NCBI RefSeq assembly: GCF_000374005.1
Contig: NZ_KB893170.1
Span: 15,243-79,242, forward strand
Source of the DNA: Kiloniella laminariae DSM 19542
GTDB taxonomy: Bacteria > Pseudomonadota > Alphaproteobacteria > Kiloniellales > Kiloniellaceae
Length of the DNA: 64,000 nt
Direction of reading: 5' to 3'
Shown piece by piece: positions 18,729-26,966 of the stretch. Under the pieces are notes generated by a model. It searched no databases. It saw only the letters and a list, made by a program, of their open reading frames with translations, and was not told the origin of the DNA. The translations under genes were made by a program, and so were the position numbers. Position 1 is the first letter of the stretch, and each line of letters opens with the position of its first letter.

Positions 18729-18769
18729 ACCTTGTGCCCCCGGTGTTAAGCTCTCCGGGGTCACAAGGT
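18729..18769 (+). terminator. Hairpin after the phosphonate oxygenases
   Basis: ACCTTGTG pairs with CACAAGGT, and an inner CCCCGG pairs with CCGGGG, giving a 14-pair stem with one mismatch and an 11-base loop. It begins 11 bases after the tmpB-like stop. The downstream sequence is only weakly T-rich, so it may reduce rather than stop transcription into the next gene. Confidence 0.55.
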
Positions 18770-18814
18770 TGAATTTTACTGCTGACCCCTTACAAACAAG
18801 ACAGGCGAGCACTG

Positions 18815-19651
18815 ATGGGCAACAAGATACTCCTCGTGATCATGGATGGTGTCGGTTATGACACCGCTGTTTCCCAATGCGGTTATCTTGAAGGACTGGT
18901 AGAGTTGGGCCGGGCCAAACGCTGGAAAATGCGCGCAGCCCTGCCGACCATCTCTGCCGCCATGTATGAAACCATCCACAGTGGCCTCTCCCCCATCGAC
19001 CACGGCGTAACAGGCAACGAAGCCCTGCGCCCCTCCATCGTACCCAATATATTCCAGAGCCTGCACAACCAGCACTTCAAAACCGCTGCAGTTGCCCACT
19101 CCTATTTCCATACCCTCTACAACGGTCCCTATGATCTTTTTGATCATATCGAGGTCGAAGACGAGACTAAAAATATCCAGTACGGGCGCTTCTATTCTAT
19201 GGAAGGCTACAACGGCACCAATATCTGTGCCCCGGCTGAAATTGACCTCTGCGCCCAGGCCAGCCTGCTGATCAACCGTCACGCACCGGATTACCTGCTG
19301 CTGCACAGCTCATCGGTCGACAGCCTCGGCCATCGATATACCGCCGACTCATCCCAGTACCGCATCCAGACCTGGCGTATCGACAATGCCCTGGCCCGCG
19401 GCATCCCCCGCTGGCTCGAGGCTGGTTACGAAATCATCGTCACGGCGGATCACGGGATGAATGCAGACGGTCATCACGGCGGCGCAGAAGACATCATGCG
19501 CAACGTAGCCTTTTACTATATCGGCCAGGGAAATATTACCGCCAAGCCAGACAGTCTGCTTGATCAGCTGGCCATTGCCCCATCGGTACTACAGCGCCTT
19601 GGTGCAACAATCCCCGACAGCATGAAAGCAACACCCCTCTTTGCAAAATAG
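18815..19651 (+). CDS. Alkaline-phosphatase-superfamily hydrolase
   Basis: A 278-residue member of the nucleotide pyrophosphatase/phosphodiesterase branch of the alkaline phosphatase superfamily. The metal ligands and nucleophile are visible: D11 (MDGVG), T45 (LPTIS), D169 and H173 (VDSLGHRY), D212 and H213 (TADHGM) and H220/H221. No signal peptide is seen, so it should be cytoplasmic. Position downstream of the TmpA/TmpB pair suggests a linked role, such as releasing a free phosphonate from an ester, or acting on phosphonoacetate-like compounds. That role is inference. The hairpin between it and tmpB makes co-transcription uncertain. Confidence 0.8.
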   Translation: MGNKILLVIMDGVGYDTAVSQCGYLEGLVELGRAKRWKMRAALPTISAAMYETIHSGLSPIDHGVTGNEALRPSIVPNIFQSLHNQHFKTAAVAHSYFHTLYNGPYDLFDHIEVEDETKNIQYGRFYSMEGYNGTNICAPAEIDLCAQASLLINRHAPDYLLLHSSSVDSLGHRYTADSSQYRIQTWRIDNALARGIPRWLEAGYEIIVTADHGMNADGHHGGAEDIMRNVAFYYIGQGNITAKPDSLLDQLAIAPSVLQRLGATIPDSMKATPLFAK

Positions 19652-19689
19652 GGAACTGTTCTGACAGTTGGTTTACTAAAGATCAGCCC

Positions 19690-20127
19690 CTAATGAACTG
19701 TGGGCGGCTGGGGTAAAGTCACCGCCAGTTCCTCGGCATCTTTGGTGATTTCCGCATGCATCAGGATTTTTGACGTCAGGGCCATAGAAGTGTCAATCAC
19801 CCAGCGCACATCGCGCTCGCCCGCGCTGTTCTGATTGGCCACCACTTCCGGCAAGATCTGTTTTTGCAAGAACCCGGCTACCCCGGCCAGGGCTCTGGCC
19901 CCCAAACGCAGCTGCACTGCCGAAAGAACGAAAGCCACCGGTTTGCCTTCTGCCGGACCAGTCTCTGCCTGACCAGTTTCAGCCTGTCCGGCTTCGATCT
20001 GATCAGCAACAGAGCCCAGAATATCCATCATCTCGGCCACTTCATCGTTGATCCGTTCTGTGCGCTTGGCCAGAAAGCGCAGATAGGCGATGTAAAAATC
20101 GTAGCGAGGCAACAGACATTTCTCCAT
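19690..20127 (-). CDS. Hypothetical protein with QAETG repeat
   Basis: A 145-residue protein that I do not recognise. It looks helical and soluble. A short tandem repeat in residues 46-60 (GQAETGQAETGPAEG) links an N-terminal acidic helical part to a C-terminal part containing RWVIDTSMALTSKILMHA. It lies 73 bases downstream of the lactate dehydrogenase-type gene on the same strand and is convergent with the phosphatase-like gene. Coding is plausible because the DNA composition matches its neighbours, but the role is unknown. Confidence 0.5.
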   Translation of the reverse strand: MEKCLLPRYDFYIAYLRFLAKRTERINDEVAEMMDILGSVADQIEAGQAETGQAETGPAEGKPVAFVLSAVQLRLGARALAGVAGFLQKQILPEVVANQNSAGERDVRWVIDTSMALTSKILMHAEITKDAEELAVTLPQPPTVH

Positions 20128-20200
20128 AAACTTGAACAGGTCAAAGCTTTAACGGATCCGCCGGAGCAACTCAAACACAAACAGATCAAAAGATCCCGAC

Positions 20201-21334
20201 CTAACGCAGGATCGTGCTGTCCACCTGCCTGATATCCCGCTTGCCACAAAGAGCCATGGTCACATCCAGTTCACTGCGGATAATGTCCAGCGTCTTTGTC
20301 ACCCCCGCCTTGCCCATGGCCCCAAGTCCATAGAGGAAAGGACGTCCGATGTAGGTGCCTTTGGCTCCAAGAGCCACAGCCTTGAGCACATCCTGCCCCG
20401 AACGAATACCGCCATCCATATGGATCTCAACCTTGTCGCCAACGGCTGCCACGATCTCGGGCAAAGCCTCGATAGAGGAAATCGCCCCGTCAAGCTGCCT
20501 GCCGCCGTGGTTTGAAACGATGATAGCATCTGCGCCGGTTTGCAGGGACATGACGGCGTCTTCAGCATCAAGGATACCCTTAAGGATCAGCTTGCCGCCC
20601 CAGCGTTCCTTGATCCAGGCTACATCTTCCCACGAGAGTTTGGGATCGAACTGTTCCGCGGTCCAGGAGGAGAGAGAACGAAGATCTTTCACCCCCTTGG
20701 CATGCCCGACAATATTGCCAAAGGATCGGTTGCTGGTGCCCAGCATGCCCAGACACCAACGCGGCCTTGTCGCCATCTGCCAGATATGATGCGGCGTAAA
20801 CTTCGGTGGTGTGGACAGGCCATTACGCAGATCCTTGTGGCGCTGCCCCAGGATCTGCAAATCTAAAGTCAAGACCAGAGCCGAACAGCCCGCAGCCTTG
20901 GCCCGGTCAATCAGGCGCCCGGCAAAATCCTTGTCTTTCATCACATAGAGCTGAAACCAGAACGGCTTGCTCGTTGCTGCCGCGACCGCCTCAATGGAAC
21001 AGACCGACATGGTCGAAAGGGTAAAGGGTACACCCGCTTCCTCACAGGCCTGCGCCGCCAGGATTTCACCATCCGCGTGCTGCATACCCGTCAGCCCGGT
21101 TGGGGCAATCGCCACGGGCATGGCAACATCCTGCCCGACCATCTGCGTCGCCAGGGACCGGTTGGTCATGTCCACCGCCACCCGCTGGCGGAATTTGATC
21201 TTCTGGAAATCACTTTCGTTGGCCCGATAGGTACCTTCGCTCCAGGATCCGGAATCCGCATAATCAAAAAACATCTTCGGCACCCGGCGACGGGCCAACT
21301 TTTTCAGATCGGCGATTTCCAGAACAGCTGCCAT
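20201..21334 (-). CDS. lldD: FMN-dependent alpha-hydroxy acid dehydrogenase, LldD-like
   Basis: This 377-residue TIM-barrel flavoenzyme oxidises an alpha-hydroxy acid, most likely L-lactate to pyruvate, and passes electrons to the respiratory chain. The FMN and substrate motifs are present: AIAPTG near residue 80, LTLDLQ in the middle, and the active-site SNHGGRQLDG with catalytic His and Arg, followed by the phosphate-binding DGGIRSGQDV. ATG 21334 (MAAVLEIADL) has AAAGG close upstream and gives the usual family length; ATG 21364 would add ten residues. Glycolate or mandelate oxidase activity is also possible within the family. Confidence 0.88.
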   Translation of the reverse strand: MAAVLEIADLKKLARRRVPKMFFDYADSGSWSEGTYRANESDFQKIKFRQRVAVDMTNRSLATQMVGQDVAMPVAIAPTGLTGMQHADGEILAAQACEEAGVPFTLSTMSVCSIEAVAAATSKPFWFQLYVMKDKDFAGRLIDRAKAAGCSALVLTLDLQILGQRHKDLRNGLSTPPKFTPHHIWQMATRPRWCLGMLGTSNRSFGNIVGHAKGVKDLRSLSSWTAEQFDPKLSWEDVAWIKERWGGKLILKGILDAEDAVMSLQTGADAIIVSNHGGRQLDGAISSIEALPEIVAAVGDKVEIHMDGGIRSGQDVLKAVALGAKGTYIGRPFLYGLGAMGKAGVTKTLDIIRSELDVTMALCGKRDIRQVDSTILR

Positions 21335-21470
21335 GATACCTTTATCTCCCGCAAAAACGATCAAACTCCCCTGTCACAACCAAAGCATCAGGGCACTGGT
21401 CACCATACTTACCAGCCTTTAAACTTGTATACCAGTATCTGCGGTTAATTATCGCAGTCCCCACTTACAC

Positions 21471-21499
21471 ATCAGCCCCGACTTTTTGCCGGGGCTGAT
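21471..21499 (-). terminator. rtcB terminator hairpin
   Basis: ATCAGCCCCG and CGGGGCTGAT form a perfect 10-base stem with a 9-base loop containing a T5 run. It lies 29 bases beyond the rtcB stop on the strand of that gene. There is no clear U-tract after the stem. Confidence 0.6.
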
Positions 21500-21527
21500 T
21501 ATTTAATACGAAACATTTATGGAAATA

Positions 21528-22913
21528 TCACCACCTCTTTTTCTTGCGCCACGGTGCATTGATCTGCCAGTCCCCGGCCATGATGCAGCCATAGGGCAAA
21601 ACTTCGTCAACAATATCGGCCAGGCCATAACGACTGATCTGCTTTCGGACTGTTGCCGCGTTTTTATAGGCACTGGGCAATTCGGAAATATCCATCTGCC
21701 CGGTAAAGAACCGGGCATCCAGACCTCTGGTTTCCTCGGCGAAGATTTCCTCGTTGCTGCGCCCCATCAGCCGCTTTTTGTGCTGGGTACGGGAAAAATT
21801 CCGCCCGGCTCCATGTGGTGAGAATCCCAAACCATTTGCCGCATTACTGCCACGAACAATCAAAATGGGTTCCGCCATGTTCAGCGGGATCAATGTCAGA
21901 TCGGTGGCGTCCTCTGCCCAGCCGTTAAACGCCGGTGTCGCCCCCTTGGCATGAGAGAACAGCCCGTCCGAACGGCGAAAGACAAAGTTGTGCTCGTTCC
22001 AGAAACGGTCGGAAACCGACGTCGCCAGACGGTCTGCTGCCATATCGTGAATCACAAGATGATTGCCCTTGGTCCAGTCACGGATAATCTGCAAGGCCTC
22101 CCAATAGTCGTCCCCATCCCGCGTGTCTGCAGGAATCCAGGCATTCTCTTTCAGGGTTTCCGGCGACAGGTCCCGGCGATATCTCTCCGCCAGTTTCATC
22201 CCTGCACTATAAAGTCGGGCACCGGGTGCACGGGACCCATGATGGGTGACCAGCGCCGTTTCTCCGCTCGACTTGATCGTGCCGACATAGGCAAAGTGAT
22301 TCCCGTCGCCCTGGGTACCGAACTGTTCAATCGCCTTGCTCGCAACATTCCGTAGGAAAGGATTGGCGTCAAACCGGGCCATGACAGCATCCGAAGGCCT
22401 AATCTGCTGTCCGCGCGGACGCCCGCCCGGACCAAAATGCGTGACGGCATGCACAGCATCCAGCAGAACTGCAGGCGCAATTCCGGGATAGACCGACAGC
22501 GCCATCGAACAACAGATATCAGCCGAATGCATCCCCGGATGAATTGCTTCAGAAACTGCGATTCCGCCAACCGGGATCGTCCCCTGAGGCCCCGCAGGAC
22601 AGGCATCCGGCATCACAGCTCCGGACCGAACGACGGGTGTTCGCATCAGCTCTGCCATGGTGCGCTTTACGGCTTCCACATTCGCGGTTTCATCTTCGGT
22701 TTCAGCTTCAATGTTCAGATGAAAGTCTACAGCCTCGACCGCTTTTAACGGCACAGCAGGCGCAGGCTCAAAAGTTCGCGCCAATTCGATCGCCATTTCA
22801 AAGCTGCCGCCAGCTTCCAGAACTCCGTTCGCTTCTCTCAATGCTTTGCCAAACCACTTTCCGGTAGGGAAACCCGCATCGATCAGATCCTGACCTGTAA
22901 TACTCTCAGTCAT
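21528..22913 (-). CDS. rtcB: RNA 3'-phosphate/5'-OH ligase RtcB (divergent)
   Basis: A 461-residue RNA ligase family protein. RtcB joins 2',3'-cyclic phosphate or 3'-phosphate ends to 5'-hydroxyl ends with GTP and Mn2+, repairing cleaved tRNAs and other RNAs. The catalytic region HGAGRNFSR carries the His that takes GMP. The metal-site segments are present in altered form: SADICCSM in place of the usual DIGCGM, and GTQGDGNHF in place of GTLGTGNHF. HHGSRAPGARLY matches the next motif. It therefore belongs to a non-classical subfamily. The gene is divergent from rtcR with a sigma-54-like promoter between. No rtcA follows. Confidence 0.85.
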   Translation of the reverse strand: MTESITGQDLIDAGFPTGKWFGKALREANGVLEAGGSFEMAIELARTFEPAPAVPLKAVEAVDFHLNIEAETEDETANVEAVKRTMAELMRTPVVRSGAVMPDACPAGPQGTIPVGGIAVSEAIHPGMHSADICCSMALSVYPGIAPAVLLDAVHAVTHFGPGGRPRGQQIRPSDAVMARFDANPFLRNVASKAIEQFGTQGDGNHFAYVGTIKSSGETALVTHHGSRAPGARLYSAGMKLAERYRRDLSPETLKENAWIPADTRDGDDYWEALQIIRDWTKGNHLVIHDMAADRLATSVSDRFWNEHNFVFRRSDGLFSHAKGATPAFNGWAEDATDLTLIPLNMAEPILIVRGSNAANGLGFSPHGAGRNFSRTQHKKRLMGRSNEEIFAEETRGLDARFFTGQMDISELPSAYKNAATVRKQISRYGLADIVDEVLPYGCIMAGDWQINAPWRKKKRW

Positions 22914-22948
22914 TTTTTCACTTTCTCTTCTTTTGATGACAGAGATAT

Positions 22949-22964
22949 TTCAAGTTACATGCCA
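22949..22964 (-). promoter_or_regulatory. Candidate sigma-54 promoter of rtcB
   Basis: On the minus strand the site reads TGGCATG, four bases, then TTGAA, compared with the consensus TGGCACG-N4-TTGCW. The -24 GG is exact and spacing is correct; the -12 element has A in place of C. It would start transcription about 25 bases before the rtcB start codon. RtcR is a sigma-54 activator, which agrees with it. Confidence 0.65.
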
Positions 22965-22997
22965 GATTGACGTCACAGAGGTTATTTCCACCATATC

Positions 22998-23013
22998 CAT
23001 TTAATTTTAAATG
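22998..23013. promoter_or_regulatory. Candidate RtcR binding site
   Basis: CATTTAA and TTAAATG form a perfect inverted repeat with a two-base spacer, in the rtcB-rtcR intergenic region upstream of the sigma-54-like promoter. A second short palindrome, TGACGTCA, lies at 22968-22975. Either could be an upstream activating sequence for RtcR; this is inference. Confidence 0.35.
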
Positions 23014-23102
23014 ATAATTTTCAAAACCAGACCAAAAGACAAAATTTCCAATAAATAAAATTATGTATATAATAATATAAAAATTATAACTTGGGATAAA
23101 TT

Positions 23103-24707
23103 ATGAAAAAGCTAGTGATCATTGGTTTTCTTGGCACAACCCTTGATACCGGTGCCAAAGACAAACGCTGGGAGAGATGGCGCCCTTCGGTTGCCTTGTG
23201 CCAGCAACCGGGACTGTCTGTTGATCGCCTAGAGCTGATCAGGGGCGGTCGCTCCGCCAATCTCGCCCGCTCTATCATTCAAGACATTGCCGAAGTCTCT
23301 CCTCATACCAAAGTCAGGGAACATATCCTTCCCATGCAGAATCCTTGGGACTTCAGTGAGGTCTATACTGTCCTGCACGACTTTGCCCGCAGCTATCCCT
23401 TTGACCCGGACAAGGAAGACTATCTGGTCAACATCACCACCGGAACGCATGTGGCCCAGATCTGCTGGTTTCTCCTGACCGAGGCCCATTTTATCCCCGC
23501 CCGCCTGCTCCAGCTTTCCCCCCGCAGCAAAGCGGACAGGGATTACAGTCCAGTTGGGGCCCATGCGATCATTGATCTAGACCTCTCGCGCTACGACGAA
23601 ATCTCCAGGCGTTTCGCCCTTGAACGCGACGAAGCCGCATCTTTCCTCAAGTCAGGTATCGCGACCAGAAACCCGGCCTTCAACCTGATGATAGACCAGA
23701 TAGAAAAGGTTGCGATCCGCTCCAAGGCGCCCGTTCTGCTCACCGGCCCAACCGGGGCCGGGAAATCCCAGCTGGCGAAACGGATCTTTGAACTGAAAAA
23801 GGCCCGTCGCCAAGTCTCCGGTAACTTTATTGAGGTCAACTGCGCCACCCTGCGCGGGGATCAGGCCATGTCGACGCTTTTTGGCCACACCAAAGGGGCC
23901 TTCACTGGCGCCCAGTCTGATCGCGCAGGCCTGATGAAATCAGCCGACAAAGGTGTGCTTTTCATGGACGAGATCGGTGAACTGGGTCTGGATGAACAGG
24001 CGATGTGTCTGCGGGCCATCGAAGAAAAGAAATTCCTCCCCGTAGGCGCAGACAAGGACAGCACTTCAGATTTCCAGCTTCTGGCAGGCACCAACAAGGA
24101 TCTGGCCGCCTGTGTCAGAGAGGGCAGCTTTCGCGAAGATCTCTATGCCCGCTTGAATCTCTGGACTTTTCAGCTCCCCGCGTTGAAAGACCGCCTTGAA
24201 GACATTGAACCCAATCTGGATTTTGAATTGCGGCGCTACTCCGAACAAGAGGGCGACAACATCACCTTCAACAAGGAAGCCCGGGACCTTTATCTTAGTT
24301 TTGCCCATGAGCCTGAAGCCCTGTGGCGAGCAAATTTCAGGGATCTTTCCGCATCCATTACCCGTATGGCTACTCTGGCGCCAAAGGGCCGGATCGACGA
24401 AACCACTGTCCGGGAAGAAATCGACCGCCTAAAACAACACTGGAACGCCGCAGCAGAGAACCGGAACTCAAATGACGATCTCCTGAAACACCACCTGGAC
24501 AAACAGCAGATCGACCAGCTTGATCTGTTTGACAGGGTACAGCTCGGCACCGTGCTGTCGGTTTGCCAGCAGAGCAAAACACTTAGCGCCGCGGGGCGAA
24601 CCCTGTTTGCGATCTCTCGCAACAATAAAAAAAGCGGCAACGATGCTGATCGTTTACGCAAGTACCTGCAGCGCTTTGATCTGATGTTTGAAAAAATTCA
24701 GAAATGA
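23103..24707 (+). CDS. rtcR: Sigma-54 activator RtcR with CARF domain
   Basis: This 534-residue regulator has the three parts expected of RtcR. Residues 1-180 are the RtcR-type CARF sensor (VIIGFLGTTLD, NITTGTHVAQI), which senses RNA ends or cyclic nucleotides in characterised relatives. Residues 190-430 are the AAA+ domain with GPTGAGKS (215-222), the sigma-54 contact loop GAFTGA (265-270) and Walker B FMDE. The C-terminus is a short DNA-binding region (LSAAGRTLFAIS). It would activate rtcB, which faces away from it across 189 bases. The gene itself is preceded by very AT-rich DNA. Confidence 0.93.
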   Translation: MKKLVIIGFLGTTLDTGAKDKRWERWRPSVALCQQPGLSVDRLELIRGGRSANLARSIIQDIAEVSPHTKVREHILPMQNPWDFSEVYTVLHDFARSYPFDPDKEDYLVNITTGTHVAQICWFLLTEAHFIPARLLQLSPRSKADRDYSPVGAHAIIDLDLSRYDEISRRFALERDEAASFLKSGIATRNPAFNLMIDQIEKVAIRSKAPVLLTGPTGAGKSQLAKRIFELKKARRQVSGNFIEVNCATLRGDQAMSTLFGHTKGAFTGAQSDRAGLMKSADKGVLFMDEIGELGLDEQAMCLRAIEEKKFLPVGADKDSTSDFQLLAGTNKDLAACVREGSFREDLYARLNLWTFQLPALKDRLEDIEPNLDFELRRYSEQEGDNITFNKEARDLYLSFAHEPEALWRANFRDLSASITRMATLAPKGRIDETTVREEIDRLKQHWNAAAENRNSNDDLLKHHLDKQQIDQLDLFDRVQLGTVLSVCQQSKTLSAAGRTLFAISRNNKKSGNDADRLRKYLQRFDLMFEKIQK

Positions 24708-24783
24708 ACATCAGTTTCAGAATATCTCTGAACCAACACGAGCCAAATTGCCTAAAACCGGAAAGATAATAAGGGGAGAGAAA

Positions 24784-24860
24784 TGGTAGCGGAGGAGAGA
24801 CTTGAACTCCCGACACGCGGATTATGATTCCGCTGCTCTAACCAGCTGAGCTACTCCGCC
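24784..24860 (-). tRNA. tRNA-Met (CAT), elongator
   Basis: A complete cloverleaf of 77 bases including an encoded CCA end. The acceptor stem GGCGGAG pairs with CTCCGCT, the anticodon stem is GCGGA/TCCGC with loop ATCATAA, so the anticodon is CAT. The T loop reads GTTCAAGTC. The sequence matches the alphaproteobacterial elongator Met type; initiator features (three G-C pairs in the anticodon stem, mismatched first pair) are absent. The tRNA-Ile2 alternative (lysidine-modified CAT) is less likely. Confidence 0.95.
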
Positions 24861-25061
24861 ACAGAGTGACAATCACATCGTGTCTGATCTGACTGTCGCA
24901 GGCCTGATTCGTCATCTTCCTGCGTGGTGAGAGGGTGATAATGCCCCGGAACAGAACTGTCAATAGTCGAATAGGGCCAGAAACATTTTTTTCTCCGTAA
25001 ACCGGGGCAGAAGCCCCTTTTGTCAGAAACCAGAGCCCCCAACATTAACTTGATGAATAGT

Positions 25062-25613
25062 ATGGCAGAAATTACTCTCTCTACCATAACCAACCGGACA
25101 AAAGCTGAAATGGCGATCAAATTCTCGATGAACCGCACCACCTGGGAACATCACTCTCACCCCTTAAGCGTTTGGTCAAGGCTGGCAACCGGCTGGATGA
25201 TCTTCCCGGCGGTCTGGAGCCACAGCAGCTGGGGCTGGACGCTTGCCGGTATTTTCATCCTGACTTTTGCCTTCTGGATGTACCTCAACCCGCGTGCCTT
25301 CCCCAAACCCCGGCACACTGATTCCTGGGCGTCACAGGTCACCTTCGGCGAGAGAGTCTGGCTCAAAGAAGTCCCCTTTAACGGGCTGGAGGAAATTCTC
25401 GACCTGCACCGGACAGCCACACGTTTACTCGGCGCACTTGCGGGCATCGGTTTTATCTGCGGGATTATAACAGCTGCCTTGAATCTCTTCTGGCCGACCA
25501 TGTTCTTTGCCCTCGCCATGATTGTTGGTAAGATGTGGTTCTGTGACCGCATGGTCTGGCTGTTCAATGATGCCACCGACGCCCATCCAGAACTGGCCGA
25601 CTGGGTTTACTGA
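25062..25613 (+). CDS. DUF6653 family membrane protein
   Basis: A small inner-membrane protein of about 183 residues. The recognisable part begins WEHHSHPLSVWSRLATGWM and contains two N-terminal helices (about 50-85) and a pair near the C-terminus (LLGALAGIGFICGI, TMFFALAMIVGKMWF), then DRMVWLFND. The pattern fits DUF6653, whose role is unknown. Several in-frame starts exist (TTG 25020, ATG 25053, 25062, 25110) and none has a strong ribosome-binding site, so the N-terminus is uncertain. Confidence 0.65.
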   Translation: MAEITLSTITNRTKAEMAIKFSMNRTTWEHHSHPLSVWSRLATGWMIFPAVWSHSSWGWTLAGIFILTFAFWMYLNPRAFPKPRHTDSWASQVTFGERVWLKEVPFNGLEEILDLHRTATRLLGALAGIGFICGIITAALNLFWPTMFFALAMIVGKMWFCDRMVWLFNDATDAHPELADWVY

Positions 25614-25652
25614 CTTTTCTTCCCGCTGATTTTTCGACGAATATCCTCCCCC

Positions 25653-26867
25653 TCAGGAAGTATCTTTCAGATATCCTTTTTCAAACAGCAGTCCGTCCTG
25701 CCCGACAAAGCGCCTGATCCTCTCGAGCTCGGCTTCTATCGCCCGCTGCCTGCCCGCCGAGTACTTAACTTTGGGTTCAAGCCACAGCCCCTTGACCACA
25801 AGCGCCTGTTCCTGCCGTTTCATATCGATCCGGCCAATCAGCTTTTCCCCTTCAAGCAGCGGGAAAACATAATAGCCGTACTGACGCTTTGCTTCAGGAA
25901 CAAAGACCTCGATCCGGTAATGATAGTCGAACAGCCGTTCGGTTCTCTTGCGGTCCCGGATCAGGGGATCAAAAGGACTGAGCACCCGAACCCGCCCCGG
26001 TGTCGAAGGCAACTGCTCCAGCTGCTGCTCGATATCCCCATAGGCAAAGACCCGGCGCGAACTGGAACCATTTGCGCCAGCCACCTCGACCTCGACCAGA
26101 TCCTTCCCCAACTGTCTCTGGCACCAGGCCTTTGCTTCGGCCGGAGAAATCCCGTCCCAGAAAGCGGCCAACTCGCCTGCTGTAGCAAAACCGAGCCTGT
26201 CCAGCGCCGAGCGACAGGACCAGTCGAGAAAATCAACATCCATCACTCTCTTTTCAGTCACCGAAGGTGGCAATACCCGCTCGGTTAGATCATAGACTTT
26301 CTGGAATCCCTCCCTTCGGTCCACAGAAAGCGCCCCGGTACGCCAGAGAAACTCCAGTGCGGTTTTTGACGGATGCCAGTCCCACCAGCCCTGGCTGCCT
26401 TTGGGCTTTTTGCTTCCACCTTCAAGCGCCAGCAGATCCCGTGACAAAACCGCACCTTCGGCCCGGATATGCTCCAGTACCGATGCAAAACTTTCTTCGA
26501 AACCCTCCCGGCGCCATTTCCGCCAACGCTCAAGCAAGGCAGCTTCATTCCGCTCAAATCGGTGCCTCCAATAGGGGAAGAAGCGGGTGGGAATGACAGA
26601 GGCATCATGGGTCCAGTGCTCAAAGAGCGCTCTGTCCTGTTCCAGCAAGCCGTTCAGGTTTTCTTTTCGATAGGTCTGGTTGCGCGAGAACAGGATCATG
26701 TGATGCGCCCGTTCCACCGTGTTGATACTGTCGACCTGGACAAAGCCCATACGTTCGATCAATTCGAGCAGCGCCCCCCTGCTCTGTTTGGAGGTCGGGT
26801 TATCGCATAGCCCCTGCCGGGACATAAACAGACGGCGGGCCTGGGAATTTGATATCTGGAGAAGCAT
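25653..26867 (-). CDS. YcaQ-like winged-helix DNA glycosylase
   Basis: A 404-residue member of the HTH_42/AlkZ-YcaQ family, which unhooks interstrand DNA crosslinks or removes bulky alkylated bases. The start motif SNSQARRL and the block QVDSINTVERAHHMILFSR are typical. The family's catalytic Gln-X-Asp motif is the QVDS segment near residue 40. C-terminal blocks include RVRVLSPFDPLIRDRKRTERLFDYHYRIE and YYVFPLLEGEKLIGRID. Length matches E. coli YcaQ. It is monocistronic. Confidence 0.85.
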   Translation of the reverse strand: MLLQISNSQARRLFMSRQGLCDNPTSKQSRGALLELIERMGFVQVDSINTVERAHHMILFSRNQTYRKENLNGLLEQDRALFEHWTHDASVIPTRFFPYWRHRFERNEAALLERWRKWRREGFEESFASVLEHIRAEGAVLSRDLLALEGGSKKPKGSQGWWDWHPSKTALEFLWRTGALSVDRREGFQKVYDLTERVLPPSVTEKRVMDVDFLDWSCRSALDRLGFATAGELAAFWDGISPAEAKAWCQRQLGKDLVEVEVAGANGSSSRRVFAYGDIEQQLEQLPSTPGRVRVLSPFDPLIRDRKRTERLFDYHYRIEVFVPEAKRQYGYYVFPLLEGEKLIGRIDMKRQEQALVVKGLWLEPKVKYSAGRQRAIEAELERIRRFVGQDGLLFEKGYLKDTS

Positions 26868-26966
26868 AAGGAAAAAGCTCGCGGGCGATGAGAATTCACC
26901 CCGAACATAACAGGAACAAATTAGAAAATCCAGTCAAGATGAAAAGCTGGGCTTCGCCCTTCAGTC

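Noticed and set aside
23103-23650. CARF domain as a sign of a CRISPR system
   Set aside because: The domain belongs to RtcR, an RNA-repair regulator. No repeats, cas genes or effector nucleases are present.
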